From assembly GCA_024036415.1 (NCBI GenBank), contig JAMWET010000760.1, positions 1 to 64,000 on the forward strand: DNA of 64,000 bases, written 5' to 3'. The notes under the pieces are model-generated. The model was not told the DNA's origin. It saw nothing but the letters and a program-made list of their open reading frames with translations, and did no database searches. Positions 34,606 through 47,504 of the stretch are shown here, in pieces (position 1 is the stretch's first letter; every line of letters begins with the position of its first letter). The stretch comes from Prochilodus magdalenae (lineage: Eukaryota; Chordata; Actinopteri; Characiformes; Prochilodontidae). The position numbers and the translations under genes were made by a program.

Positions 34606-37600
34606 ATGCTAGTATCTTATCCCAAAAAAGACCATGATAAATATTTCTGAAAACAAATATATGTGTATGTATATGTGGCATGCAAGTCACATTCAAAAAT
34701 GTTTCTTACTAGTTTCTGCACAAATTAAAGAGCAAAATCTGGCCAAATTGTTTGAATGGACAGTGTTGGAGGAGCTGGCCCATCTTTATCACAGTACTCA
34801 TTGTGATGCACTGCTGTATTTGTGTTTCTGCAGGGGTTCATACAGTGCAGTTCATGTACGGTTGTGAGGTTCATGATGATGGAACCATAAAACGGTATGA
34901 ACAGCACGCATATGATTGAGAAGACTTCCTCAGTCTGGATCTGAACACTGGTACCTACGTGGCACCTAACCCCAAAGCTCTATCTACCATAAACAAGTGG
35001 GATTCTGTAAATGAAGGTGGAAGGTTTAAGGCCTACCTGGAGGATAAATGTATCGAGTGGTTACAGAAGTATGTGGAATTTGCCAGAACCACTCTGGAGA
35101 GGAAAGGTACAGCAGAGAAAGCAAAGTACAAGTACTCTGTTACTGTAATTGAAGTTTTGAGGCAGCTGTACTATTTCTGTCCCTGAATACTTTTTATTAA
35201 CTACATTTCAAAGGTACTTCTTACTCTGTCCTTTCTCAAATCAGACCAGCAATCTATTTATTTCTCCTAATCTCTCTATATTTTTAATCAGGCAGGTCAA
35301 TTCAGGCACCTAACAAAGGCTATGCGAGGGGGCAGGGGGGCAGGGTGAACCTGGGATTGGTTACTTTCAGGGTTTACAAGCCCAGCAGTGAACATGCGGG
35401 AAATGGAAGAAAAATAAACAGATTAGAAAGGATTCCAAAGACAACGACAGCAACAACACCAAGCCAGCACTTTACACTGACAGTGCGTCTGAAAAAAAAA
35501 GAAAAAAGGGGATCAATGGTTTATTTAGTGATACATGACACAAGTTTTCCAATTCGTATTTCTTATAACTGATACAGCCGTCATAGATTCAGGGACACAA
35601 CACAGGTGACACCATCCTTAAACATAGTTGGTTAAATTTTTAGTAGCTATAGGTCATATGAGGAGTGATTGAGGGAAACTTGGAATGAGTTAGTTAATGA
35701 GTCAGAATTATTTAAAACATTAGTTGAATATAAAATAGCTGGTACTCCTTTTAAGAGGCTGAAATTTTGGTTTCATATTCGCAGCTTCTTATTGGACCCT
35801 TCGGTTTGCCTTCAGCATCACTACAGTCACTTTAACGGGTAATTAGCGGCAGCTTGTAACTGAAGCATGATTTAAGATAGAAGGGGAATTTGAGTCAGCA
35901 GCTGGTAAAAAAGGGACCTAATCACAGCTTCATCTTCTTTTCCACAGCGTTCTGTGAAAAACTCTGTTTAAGTTTTGCTCCTTGTGTCGTACATTAAAAG
36001 TGTTTATTATGACCCAAATCATGAAGAAAGTGGAGAGTTGCTGCGCAGGACACATATAAAACTGTAAGCAGAGTTTGTCCGGCCAGCTCGATTGCCTTTT
36101 CTCATCTTTGTTAAAATGCCAGTTACCATGAAAACTTGCGTTGCAGATTCAACTCCAAGCAGTTTTGACTTTTTTTGACATGTTGGAAATGAGAAATACC
36201 ACTTTACTGGAATCGACTTCCCATCACTGCTGTACTTGATCTGACTAGGATGAAAAACACCTGCTAGAGAATGAGACTGACTCGAGTCAGTTACAGTTTT
36301 TAGGAAATATAGTTTTATTTTAGGATGGGCGCGTCCTTTTTTAAAAATTTCGGTACTGACTACTAAATTAAACATGGCATCTCAGTGGAGAGGTCAACAA
36401 TGTCCATCTCAAAATATCAGGAAATCAAACATGTAAGTGTGTTCGATGCTGTAGACGGTTGGATAACGCATGCAGTTACAGTAGAAGCCGTTATGTATGC
36501 TGAGTTTCATTTATTTTTAGTTCCAGCCCTTAATAAAAACCATGTCCTGTTTTAAAGATGTAATTAGATTATGTTTTTTTAATTATTTATATTTTTATGA
36601 TTATTTTATTTATGAATTTTTAAGAAATACTTGCTTACTTTAAATTTTTTAAAGATTTAAGAGTGTTTGCTTTATATGCTTGAGGAAAAAATTCATATTA
36701 TAACTTTTTATTGTAGTTTTTAATTGATTACTAGTACTTTAGTATAGTGATCTCAACTGTTCCAGTAACTATTCACTCACACTGCTTATTATGTACTGAC
36801 TTAGAACTCATCCTGACATGGAGGAGAATCCTCCATCCTCTCAACGTTGAAATGTCCGTTACTAATTCAGCATTTATAAAGCAGATACTTACGCTGATAC
36901 TGATTATTGTGGACAAAGTAACTGTCAACATATTAAAATGATCATGTTCCTGCTTGTAAAATCAAATGTAGAAGATATGGTAGCCGGTATCATGCTTATT
37001 TACATTATCTAGCTCTGTCCGTAATATATATCCACCAAAATACTGTACCCTCAAGACAATACATATCATTGCGGAGTTTACCAATGTACCACATTGAACC
37101 CCCTTCATTCAAACCACCTTATTAGCACACTCAGCTAATTAGTAAGACCTTCTTTAATTAAAATAGATTTGCTGGAAAACTGCAGTGATACGCAAATTTC
37201 ATAATATTGTCATTTTTTAAAAAAGGTTGTGAATAGTTTTCAATACAGAATTATAAAAGAATGTTAACTTTCAAATAATAATTTATTGGGTTTTTTTTTC
37301 CGAAGAGTTGAATAAACAAATAAAACATGTAAACAAAAAAGCAAGATGTTGCATCTGTGCATTTGGCAAATATGTATGCTATTACAGCTTTTAATAATAA
37401 AAATAAATAAATAAAGTATAGACTCTAATGCTGAAATCAATCATTTATGCTCCAGAATTCACCACAACCAAGCTATCAAGCTATTAGATACTCTAAACAT
37501 TCCTGTGGAGTTTTTGTTTTCTCTGTTTGTCTGAAATTGATAATATATACATAGTATCTATAGTCTTGTGACTGTATTTAATATAATGAATGTTATCACT

Positions 37601-37679
37601 GACCTGAGTTTAAAACCCTAAATCCTGAATAGACTAGTTTTATCCTTATCTTAATATAAACATCATGTGCTTATAATTT

Positions 37680-37686
37680 ACTCTCT

Positions 37687-37725
<39 letters not shown>

Positions 37726-37731
37726 TCTCTC
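37680..37731. repeat. (CT)n microsatellite
   Basis: Sits exactly at the truncated edge of the pseudogene alpha-3 exon. Confidence 0.95.
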
Positions 37732-37881
37732 AGTGACGATCACCTGGAAGAAGAATGGAGAGTATCTGGAGGAGGACGTGGAGCTCAGAGAGAAGCTACC
37801 CAACCAGGATGGAACCTTCCAGAGGAGGAGCATTCTGACTGTTTCACCTGAGGAACTGGACAAACACAATCCAATTTATTG

Positions 37882-38340
37882 ATCCAATAAATAGCTACAC
37901 CCAGAATGAAGATTACCAGGAACAAAAAATGATGATAGTAGTGTCTCTCAGTATGGCATCCGCCTGCTGTGTTTACTAACCCAACACTCCAGACGTCTCA
38001 GTATGGAGCTGTAGAGGTTCCTAATGGTGTCCTGTGATAATCCATCCCATGCAGCTTGAACATCCTCACACAGTTCCTGCAGATGGTGCGGTAGGGGTGG
38101 AGGTGGAGTGACACCAGGCCTTCTAGACGTTTGACACGTGACGAACAAACCGTTCATCCAGACATCACTGCTTGCTGAATGTTTGCAATGCCTGTTGGGT
38201 CAGTCAGGTACAGAGATAAGGCGCGTCCATGCTCACATTACATGTGCGGCCGAGAGTGAAACTTGAATCATCTTAAAATCTCCAACCTCCCCACCAAGTT
38301 TCATTCCTGTGGGCTGATTCCTTCTGGGTGCAGCTATTTG
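37882..38340 (-). mobile_element. Tc1/mariner-like remnant with TIRs, copy 2
   Basis: Inverted ends ATAGCTACACCCAGAA and TTCTGGGTGCAGCTAT bracket a minus frame containing LQELCEDVQAAWDGLSQDTI and RNLYSSILRRLE, a transposase C-terminus. Flanking TA is compatible with Tc1-type insertion. It lies inside the class I pseudogene. Confidence 0.75.
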
Positions 38341-38628
38341 TGCAAGTCTTCTATTGTTGTTGAGTGCATATTTGTTATCTGTCTTTCAGACTTCAGACCA
38401 GTCAATATTGTCAGGACTACTGATGATCTTTGAATGCCTGACTCATCATCCAAGAAATCCTAAAGCTCCACCATCCTCACTAACCTAATGAAATATAATA
38501 CTACTGATGGTTTTCATGTCTATGTTTGCTGCTGTTCGTATGAACTGCACTGTGCTTTGATTTGTTTCCTGCTTTGGGGGTTGAATTTTTTGTCATGTTA
38601 AATAACATGATTTACATAACTCCAAAGT

Positions 38629-39440
38629 GTTATGATCTGGTCTAGGCGTCAGAGAGGGCTCTCCCTCCCCATACTCTGCTAGACCAAACACTGACTGGAC
38701 ACCACAGAAAACCAGAAGACTGCAGTTTTATTTTTTTAAGTTTTTAGTAGCAGGCTGGGACGCTGTTTTCCAGAATGAGAAAAAGCCAAAATAACAGAGA
38801 TCCCGAATGTACAAATCGCTGTAAGTGATACACTGGAAAATGTAAAAATGCTAGGTACATGGTACAGACAGAAATAAAACTAGCAAACAATTGAAGACTT
38901 CACTAATTTAATCTAAAATTATATTAAAATATTCAAATTCTAAATTCAAAACCAACCTCAAAGGCTTAAAAGTACTATAATGCCTCTCACTACCTGGCTG
39001 AGCCAGAACACTAAGCTCATCAAAGGGTGATTTTGTCTGGTAACCAAATCATAAATCTGTGCACTAATGAACTACTTTGAACAAAAGTGGCCACTGATCA
39101 AATTATAAACGTTTGAATGGCCATTTAATAAAAACTCAAAGTGTAAAACAGTATAGAGAGTATAGAGAAGGGACAGGATCCATGAACACAAGCGTCTGCT
39201 ACTGGAAGAAGAGCGAACTCCTCTAAGGCCAACACCAGCCTCCCCTAGGGGTCTCCAACTTGTAAACAATGTTCTGAAACACAGCCCCTTTAATAAAGTG
39301 TGGTTACAGTCTGAAAACAAAAGCAATTTAAAATTTTGGACAAGCCCCCGCAAATCTGTCATGACCTGGTCTAGATTCAGGCAGTAACAGAAAATGAGTG
39401 CAGGACACTGGACACCATGGAAAACCCAACACCTGATCAC
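38629..39440. repeat. Insertion bounded by diverged direct repeats
   Basis: ATGATCTGGTCTAG...GGACACCACAGAAAACC at 38630-38725 resembles ATGACCTGGTCTAG...GGACACCATGGAAAACCC at 39360-39430. The block interrupts the 3' UTR homology between the two class I copies, so it arrived after the duplication. Class unknown. Confidence 0.5.
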
Positions 39441-40035
39441 TCATCTGGAACAGTCACTGGGATTGATACCGGTTTCCACATTCAGAACTGGAACAGATAT
39501 CACAGATCCTCAGATACCACACATTTGCTCAGCTCCAGTCTACTGCAGGAACATATGCAGTACAGTGGAAATGTAGGACCAAAACTACAATACAGAATAG
39601 AGCTTACACTTTGGAAATGTTGAGGTTCTGTGCTCTTTATTTTTAAAAAATACTGTACGGTTACGGTTATTCACAGATGGAAAACAGTCACATTTTTAGT
39701 TGATAGATTCTGCACTGTGAGTGCTGTGTGACTAAAGTTTCTCAATGCATTTTGACTGTTCAGCAGATTTTATAAAACAGAACCAGAAAAGTGGAATCAG
39801 TTAAGCTGGATGACCTTCGCTTAGCACCTTCAATTCCACACAGAAACTGTCTAAAATGCTTTGCATTGATTGCATTTTCCTGCTTCTAGTAAAGTGAAAG
39901 TAAAAATGTGTTTAATAGGTATTAAATTATGACCTGAGTAAAAAATAGGAAAGCTCTCTCAGTGTAACAATCGGAATGTTCAATTAACTCAAACTCACCA
40001 CCATCTAATATTTGTAAGGTTTGATTATATGATTT

Positions 40036-40427
40036 GGTACCGCTTTAGAATAAGGCTACCTTTATAAAGAGTTTATAAATAGGTTTAAAAAGAGTTTACT
40101 AATGGTTATTAATTAGGTCATAAACACCTTAAAATCATTCATAAGCAGTGAACAGTGAACTCACATTTTTATTCTGCTAAATCTCAGCTTTTGATGTTCA
40201 CTGATCATACTTCAGCATTTCCATGAGTCCTCATAAACCCTGTCAGCATCAATACATATACATATACATCTTATCGAGGCCCTCATCTGTCCCGCCTTTC
40301 ATTAACATGTTATAACTGCTTATTAATACTTTGTTAAGTGTTTATAACATAACTAATAAACGATAATAACCTATTTTAAACCATTTATGAATCCTTTATA
40401 AAGGTAGCCTTATTCTAAAGTGGTACC
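40036..40427. mobile_element. hAT-type MITE with perfect 8-bp target duplication
   Basis: A 392-bp palindrome-ended element. TIRs read GGTACCGCTTTAGAATAAGG at the left and the near-exact complement ending CTAAAGTGGTACC at the right, extending about 35 bp. Both sides carry TATGATTT (40028-40035 and 40428-40435). The 8-bp duplication points to the hAT superfamily. No coding content. Confidence 0.92.
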
Positions 40428-40435
40428 TATGATTT

Positions 40436-41399
40436 AATTGTAGTATAATCTTCCCACCTTTTTGTGCCATCTTAATCGCGTCAAGCTAAAATATGTACTT
40501 GTAAAATAAGTAAGTAATAACTTGAAATAATAAATCGGGTTTGAAATGGATTTATATGAAATAAATTAATTACCCCCTTTTTTCTGTGCATAATTCAGTG
40601 TTTGACCTGTAAACAGTGTGATACAGAGTGGGTTTGGTATGGGATGGCTCAGACGTTCTGTAGAGTGGTGATGGTGATGTGAACCAGGGTTCTCCATGTC
40701 TACAGCACACATAGATACTTTATTAACTAACCATCAGTGATCCTACACATATCTTCTGAGTGTTTGTATATGGAATGTGGATGATGGAAAATAGTGATAA
40801 ATCAGAAACAACACATTTCTTTTCAACTCTTACTCTAGTTATTCCAGTAATGCATGTCTTCGCTTGTGCAATATGTACAGTACACTACTATGACACTGGA
40901 ATTTTCTTCGGGAACAATAAAGTGTTAACTCATGTCTCTTATCCTGTTTAGAATATAGGGAGCATGCAAGGTCTAAAAGCTATTACATCGCCCTGTACAC
41001 AGTACAGATGGGCTTTGTAATCTTAATATTCATGTAAAAGTTACATGCACTTCACTTCCTGGATTTATTACAGACAGTAGGACAGTTCAGAGCATCCTTA
41101 CAAGCTGTCTTTTTAACCAAAAATAGCCCTCGGCCTTGAACTGGTTCCATTCAAGCTGGCTAGTTCCCAGTTTTTATGGGCACAAAGGAACATGGTCACA
41201 GAATAGCAAAAGGAAGAGAGAAGTGTGAGAAGGTTTAACTGGTTACCTTAGACAGTCATGCTGGTCAACAGCAGCATCCAAAACACTGCATATGCTGGCA
41301 TGCTGGTTTTTCTAACTCTATTAAACTGTGGTTTTTGAATAGTTGCGATTTATCTATGGCATTAGTTAACTGAACCTTTATTTAAAATGCATTTTGAAT
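40436..41399. other. Spacer
   Basis: Unique-looking AT-rich sequence without recognised genes. Confidence 0.5.
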
Positions 41400-41930
41400 G
41401 CATATCACAGTCACATCAAAGAAAAACCTGCAGTTTCTGCACTCATACGTACATTTGGCCAGAGTGTCCAGAAATCACAGCATACATTTTAATAGGAAAT
41501 CCAGTATATTGATTTACAGCCTGAAATACTGAGTTTATAGTCCAGCTGTAAAGAAAAACTTTGACCTACTTTATTATCTTTGACTTTCAGCTTCTGAATT
41601 AGTTTCAAATCTGCATGTGGTTACATCCATAATGTTTGACAACAGCTTATTGGTTAAAACTTTTACCATCAAGAAGCAGACCAAAGTACTTGCTTGTGTT
41701 ATCAGTGTAGGGTTTTAAACTGAAAACTTTACCTTCATAATTCCAAAATTTCCCCATCGAATAAAAGCATGGGGGCTTTTAGCTTCTACAGAAAGCTAGA
41801 AGCCTAATTGGTTTTGGCCTTGAGCTTACACAGTCACACAAAAAGAAAGAAACATGAGTGTATGTGGGTGTAGGTATTGAAACAGACCACTAGAGGGCAA
41901 TGATGATGAGCTCCTTGCTTTAGTATGGGT
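41400..41930 (+). repeat. Segmental duplication flank, copy 2
   Basis: Collinear with 28140-28800 (GTGTTATCAGTGTAGGGTTT; CTTCTACAGAAAGCTAGAAG; CCACTAGAGGGCAATGATG). Confidence 0.8.
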
Positions 41931-42111
41931 TTTGACTTTAATGAGTGAGCAACTGGCAACTCCAAAGTTACAACACCTATAGATTTGAGTTGATCTTCAG
42001 GCTTAATGGTGCAGCACAAGGTATAGGACTACACAGAGTGCAGATACAGACAATAGATGAAGGCAAAACATACAACAAGTACACCAGACAATAAATATAC
42101 ACAGTGGGCGG

Positions 42112-42456
42112 CACGGTAGCACAGTGGGCAGCCCTGTCACCTCACAACAGAAGGGCCTGTGTTTGATTCCTGACCAGGGTGTTCCAGGGTCCTTTCTGCA
42201 TGGAGTTGGCATGTTAACCCAGTGTCTCTGTGGGTTTCCTCCTTCGGGTTCTCCGGTTTCCTCCCACAGTCCAAAGACATGCTGTCAGGTGAACAGGAGA
42301 TGCAAATTACCCTCTAAATGTGAATGTGTATGTCTGGTGGTCTGCCCAGTGCACCGCCCAAGTCGTAGCCTACCATCCATCCACTGAACACTTGAATAGG
42401 CTCCAGCACACCCTGCAACACAAGTGGTTTAGAAGATGTATGAATGAATGAAAAAC
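42112..42456 (+). repeat. SINE-like interspersed repeat, copy 1
   Basis: GCACGGTAGCACAGTGGGCA, a B-box-like GTTTGATTCCTGACC, GGGTTTCCTCC..CTCCGGTTTCC and TCCCACAGTCCAAAGACATG followed by an ATGA-type tail are the well-known layout of an abundant fish SINE. Confidence 0.85.
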
Positions 42457-42478
42457 AAACAGGCACCATTTCAGAGAG

Positions 42479-42507
42479 CAAATAAATAAATAAATAAATA
42501 AATAAAA
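42479..42507. repeat. (AAAT)n microsatellite
   Basis: Tetranucleotide run. Confidence 0.9.
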
Positions 42508-42509
42508 GA

Positions 42510-43540
42510 AAAAACACACTTTTTGAGCCTGTATTTTTAAACACAACTACAGCATGGACTGTACTACACTGTAAAAGTGATTCTACTTAATCTTTCTAGA
42601 GTTCAGAGCAACACTTAGAGTTTGTACAACGTATTGTCTTTTAGTTAAAATAGAGGCAGTCATTGGTTCAAATGGCCAGAGACATGCAGCCAAACGTATT
42701 AAATACTCCTTCACCTAAAACATCAAAAGGTACATCAAAAACTAAATTTTCATGTAAATAACTTTGACATGTGTAACTACTGAAAAACATCTATGTGAAA
42801 GCCACAGCTGGCTAACTGATTTGCTTTCTTAATGGTTAGCTAGCTAGCTAGGCTACTTTAGCTTATGTTTGTCTTTCTAATGAACTGAAAATGTAAAAAT
42901 GAACTGAAAGGTTGCAAGGTTAACCATGCTAAACGTTGTGCTTCTTGGTTCTCATACACCTAAACTAACTGAGAAGAGCTGTAGCTATATATGAATATGC
43001 TCTTCCTTTAACAAACCCAACTTAGCTAGCTAGCTAGCGAAGGACTGCTTATAAATTAAGTTAACTAGCTAGCCAGCTAAATCCTAGCAAGCAAACTGGA
43101 TGTGTGGATAAGGCCCAGGGCTGCATATATCTAGTCTGGACAGGCAGTTTTGTTAGCAGGCTAAGTAGCTAAATGCTAGCAAGCAAACGCAATGTGATAA
43201 CAGATTATAACTTTTCAAACACAATTATTTTCACTGAAATGTTTGTTTATTATTGTTGCTTTGTTCATGTCACGAAACAACTGTTAAGAAATCTGTGACT
43301 TGAAACATTTTTTTGATCTCAATAAAAGCAGATGTTTTTGAAGTCTAAGAATTGATTTATTTCGGTGCCAAGTATTTGGCTTATATTTTAAGAAATACAA
43401 AGTCAAATAATTACAGCAAGTTTTTTCCCCTTAAAATATCAATGCCTCATTTTACACTACACTGTACCCAGCAGACCGTCTTAGCCAGATGGTGAACAGT
43501 AAACTCATCACACTAGTCTGTTTCTCCACAAAATGATTAG
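42510..43540. other. Spacer with GCTA-rich tracts
   Basis: Several TTAGCTAGCTAGCTAG-like palindromic tracts at 42835-43150. No gene recognised. Confidence 0.5.
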
Positions 43541-43544
43541 AAGA

Positions 43545-43795
43545 TCATAAAACATCTACCTACCACTAACTACCACCACACGTACACCTCATCAAGGGTG
43601 ATACCACACAGGACGGAGACGGACGCACCTCCAGTATCACAGCTCCTAAACAAGATGGCCGCTCTACCACATGGCTGTACTAACTCTCACCACAAAGTGG
43701 CAGTGTTCCACATGACTACTGACTCCAGAATGAACAGACCCACATCGTATTCAATCATCTACCCCGTCACACCGTCGTAGAGTAAGACCCAGTGG
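43545..43795 (+). repeat. Inverted partner of 17575-17835
   Basis: Carries the same 60-codon frame as its partner on the opposite strand, starting at 43598. Homology stops near 43790 (AAGACCCAG). 43796-44850 has no recognised gene. Confidence 0.75.
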
Positions 43796-44852
43796 AGGCG
43801 TACTCATCATGTTAATGTTCCATAACGTGGTGTACGGTGTTCAGTGAGGGGGAAGGAGGAGCTGATCATAAACTGACCAGCTACATCTCAAACTAAGATC
43901 ATAGATGGAGCCTGAACTAGAAGACAATGAGGAGGAGAAGCTTCAGGACGTGAAGACGTACGCTTCTGTGGTGTTAAGGTTCTGCCCTTTGTTTGGAGTG
44001 TTGGGCTACAAGAAGCGGCAGCTTTGGGGTCCATCCACCAAAACAGCTTCAGCTTAGACCCTCTGACTGAGATCCAGCTTCACTAGACCTCCCCAACACG
44101 CACACGGCTAACTCAGTTCACACCAGCGGCTAACGTTAATGATGATCAGCCAATCAGGAGAAACACGAGGAGGAGCCTCAACACAGGAGTGATCCGACCT
44201 GAACACGTAATCAGTACCACGTTTAGAACAGCTAATAAGCACTGCAGTCTCCACTGCACCCGGGTCAGATCCACAGAAGCTCACAGCAGAACCACAGTGT
44301 CCTCACACAGAGAACCCTGAATAAGAACCCTGAGAAGGTTCTCTGTATTTACACTGTGACTTACTAGAACCCCAAATGAGCACCTGATCAGCAGTACACA
44401 AACTCACCACTGATGCACGTACATCATTCAGACAGCTTGTGGGGGTTCCTGTTATTAGACAGCCTGCTGAGGGTCCACTAAGGACTAGAGCGCCCTCCTG
44501 AGGGTTAGGGTTAGGTGTACGTGTGGTGTAGGAGCAGAGCTCTGGACAGAACAGTGAGGTCAGTGGACACATCTGTCTACTCCTGAAGATCACCAACAGC
44601 TACACCAGCTCCAGCTAACGTCCACTACACCACCCTGCTAAATAATGACCTCACTCTACTGACCCCAACACCACTTAGTAAAGGACTTCAGCCTGATACC
44701 TGAACGTCTGACCACACACACTGATGAAGAGAACCAGAGGAGGTGTTTAGAGGTCTAGAGGTAAACGAGTGAGGAGGTCCAGGAGGAGCACTCACACCAT
44801 GAACTGATTCAGTAGGTCAGTAGTGAATCCAGACCGGGATGGAGAGAGGACT

Positions 44853-45120
44853 GGAGTTCCTACTTTAGGAGAAGGACTGAAGGAGGAGTTAGTAGGAGGA
44901 GTACTGGAGTTCCTACTTTAGGAGAAGGAGTGAAGGAGGAGTTAGTAAGAGGAGTACTGGAGTTCCTACTTTAGGAGAAGGACTGAAGGAGGAGTTAGTA
45001 AGAGGAGTACTGGAGTTCCTACTTTAGGAGAAGGAGTGAAGGAGGAGTTAGTAAGAGGAGTACTGGAGTTCCTACTTTAGGAGAAGGACTGAAGGAGGAG
45101 TTAGTAAGAGGAGTAATGGA
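44853..45120. repeat. 53-bp minisatellite, five copies
   Basis: The unit contains GGAGTTCCTACTTTAGGAGA and AGGAGTTAGTA; starts at 44853 and 44906 give a 53-bp period. Alternating AGGACTGA/AGGAGTGA variants suggest a two-unit exchange. Confidence 0.95.
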
Positions 45121-46140
45121 GGACTAACGGATCATCCTGAGTACTAACTAAACTGGAGCTCTGAACTACAGAGAGACACTACAGTGCTGAGCTCAGTCTG
45201 ATCTGATACCGCACACCTACACACCTGTCTGTGAACTGTGTGAGGCACACGCTCTACACTACACCACATCAGCTTCATGGTGAGATGATTGTATGAGGCC
45301 TCCTGGTGGATCTGGTTCCAGTACAGTGTTCAGTCTCTGTGTAGAGCTTGTTCCTGTGTCGTTAAGTCTAATTCATGATCCAGCATACGGGTTATATCTG
45401 AATAACCTACACAGGTTACTGATACACGGTCTTAACTGTGGATTATATCAGTGTATGATTTAATATCAGAGAGAAGGAAACTGGATTATATCCTGAGAAC
45501 TACAGGAAGTGTTTACATGTGGTATTGAAGTTGAGAACCAGTGATTAATGACTTTGATCAGTGATTAGTAACTGTATCTAAAGAGGATAATAAAAATAAT
45601 CAGATGTTAAGACATTTCTTATGATCAAATCTTGTACATACGCCTGTAAGATGTCATATTGATTACAGTGTAGACTAAAAGCTAAAAAATAATCAAAAAA
45701 TAAAAAGATAAAAAATAATCAGTCTACCAACACGGCATCACTGCTGCTGGCATATTAACTACAGATTATTAACAGACGTAGGAAATACCACCCCAGTTAT
45801 TCCTGGTGCTCTATGTTGGCTGAATGCTAACACGCTCTAGTGATGCAATGATGCTAATAATTATCCATAACAACTTTTGGACATGCTTTATTCTAGTTTG
45901 GTATAAGGTCTTCCACACAGTAACTGAGATCATTCACATCTTCTCTTTCTCGGTTTGAGAAATGAATAACAGTTTACACTAATCTCTTGAGAAATTGGGC
46001 TTTTGGGTCATATACACATCTCCTGTACCTTATGAGTCATGGGGTGTGATGAAGCCTGTCCCAGCGTTCAATGGGAGGAAGGTGGGAATCAAACTGGACA
46101 CGCCGCTATAACAGACCTCCCAGAATTATGATTTTGAGAT
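45121..46140. other. Spacer
   Basis: No gene or clear repeat recognised. Confidence 0.5.
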
Positions 46141-46142
46141 TT

Positions 46143-46400
46143 TGAGGTGGCATATTGGGTAGTGCTGGTGCCTCACAGCAAGAAGGGCCGGGGTTTGATT
46201 CCCAGCTGGGGCATTCTGGGAAGTTCTATGTTCTTCATGTATTTGTGAGGGTTTCCTCCGACAGTCCAAACACAGGATGTCAGGTGAATTAGAGATGCTA
46301 AATTTCCCTGTAGGTGCATGTGTGTGTGTCTGCCCCCTGATGGACTGGTGGGATGTACAGGGTGTGTCCTGCCTCACGCCTACTGAACGATACGGTTCCT
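46143..46400 (+). repeat. SINE-like interspersed repeat, copy 2
   Basis: Truncated relative of 42112-42456: TGCCTCACAGCAAGAAGGGC, GGGTTTGATTCCCAGC and GTCAGGTGAATTAGAGATGC. Confidence 0.8.
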
Positions 46401-47220
46401 TCGCTGGTGTATTTTCCTCTTCACATTTTCTGGTCTGGAATACATGCATTCCCATCTAGCACCTGAACTCTCTGATTATGCAGCCATGCTGCTGTAACAC
46501 ATGACGAATATACGGTAGCTTGGTGTAGTCGTTTTGAACTAAGCATGGCTGTCCCTGAAAAAGTTAGCACATGTGTAAAACGGTATCTATATCTTTTAAC
46601 ATGAAGGTGTGTTCAGGTTATGTACACCACTACACTCCATACCACGACAGATCCAGACAACTGAATTTTATACTGGTTACAGTCTGGTTCCTTCCTTGGG
46701 TGGTTTGGGGAACACCATAAACAATCGGAGAGATTGACTCATTAGACTGCAGTAAACAATTTAAATGTCCACCAGTTCATTTCAGGTGAGCTTAAATCCA
46801 GAGAAGCCGGCAGCATTTCTGGACATACGGGATATACGGCTGTGCACAGCCACAAATGCCGTTTCTAGACAATGGTCCTAGAAGCAGGCTACATTGTAAT
46901 GCATTGGCATCACATGCATTTGTTTTTCAGTCTTGCCTTTACACAGACAGTTCTCTGGAGTCCCCAAAACTGAAATGACTAGAATCCTTGCAATTGTTGA
47001 GCCTTGGCCCATCGTTGCTCCAATGGAACCCAGAATTTCACATGCTCCACCCACATTTTTTGGAAATAAATTTGTAGTTTTAAAATTGGTTTAGATGATC
47101 TTTGTTCTGCCATACACTGTTTATTGTTCATTTTCTTTCTAGTGTTACATCTCATTAAGTCCGATCTGTTCTCCACATCTGCTTTTACCACCTGATTCTA
47201 CAAAAATAATACATGGGGTC
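46401..47220. other. Spacer
   Basis: Nothing supportable beyond short frames. Confidence 0.5.

Positions 47221-47261
<41 letters not shown>
47221..47261. repeat. (GATA)n microsatellite
   Basis: About ten GATA units. Confidence 0.95.
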
Positions 47262-47504
47262 CACAGAGAAAACATTGGTTTGTGATTGTAAATGAGCAGA
47301 TAAGGTTTCAAGAGCTCTACAACCACAAAACTCACTGAAACTGACCTCCAGCCTTTTTTCACACCCAAAGCTACAAATACAAACACCAAACCACATATGC
47401 TGTACCTAACAAAAGAGTTGGTTTCTTTTTCCATAGCCACTGACCTAAAAACAATTAAGACACTCAAAGCACACACACACTATAGTAAATCGACATCTGA
47501 CTGT

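Larger units (their letters stand above)
34834..40000 (+). pseudogene. MHC class I pseudogene (alpha-2, partial alpha-3, 3' UTR)
   Basis: Tandem relative of the gene at 11725-24712, without signal or alpha-1 exons in the window. The alpha-2 exon 34834-35106 keeps its acceptor (TTTCTGCAG), donor (GTACAG) and residues equivalent to T143, K146, W147, Y159 and Y171, but has a TGA at 34917-34919 and is 6 nt shorter. Alpha-3 survives only as 37732-37858 (VTITWKKNGE to LTVSPEEL): a CT microsatellite replaces its 5' half and a mobile element its 3' half. The TM exon is gone. An exon-6-like motif (TTTCAGACTTCAGACCAGT) lies at about 38385-38403 and 3' UTR homology continues to about 39950. Intervening 35107-37679 has no gene. 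Not able to make a class I chain. Confidence 0.9.

Noticed and set aside
39072..39440. 122-codon minus frame as a gene
   Set aside because: It lies wholly inside an insertion bounded by direct repeats and has no recognisable domain.
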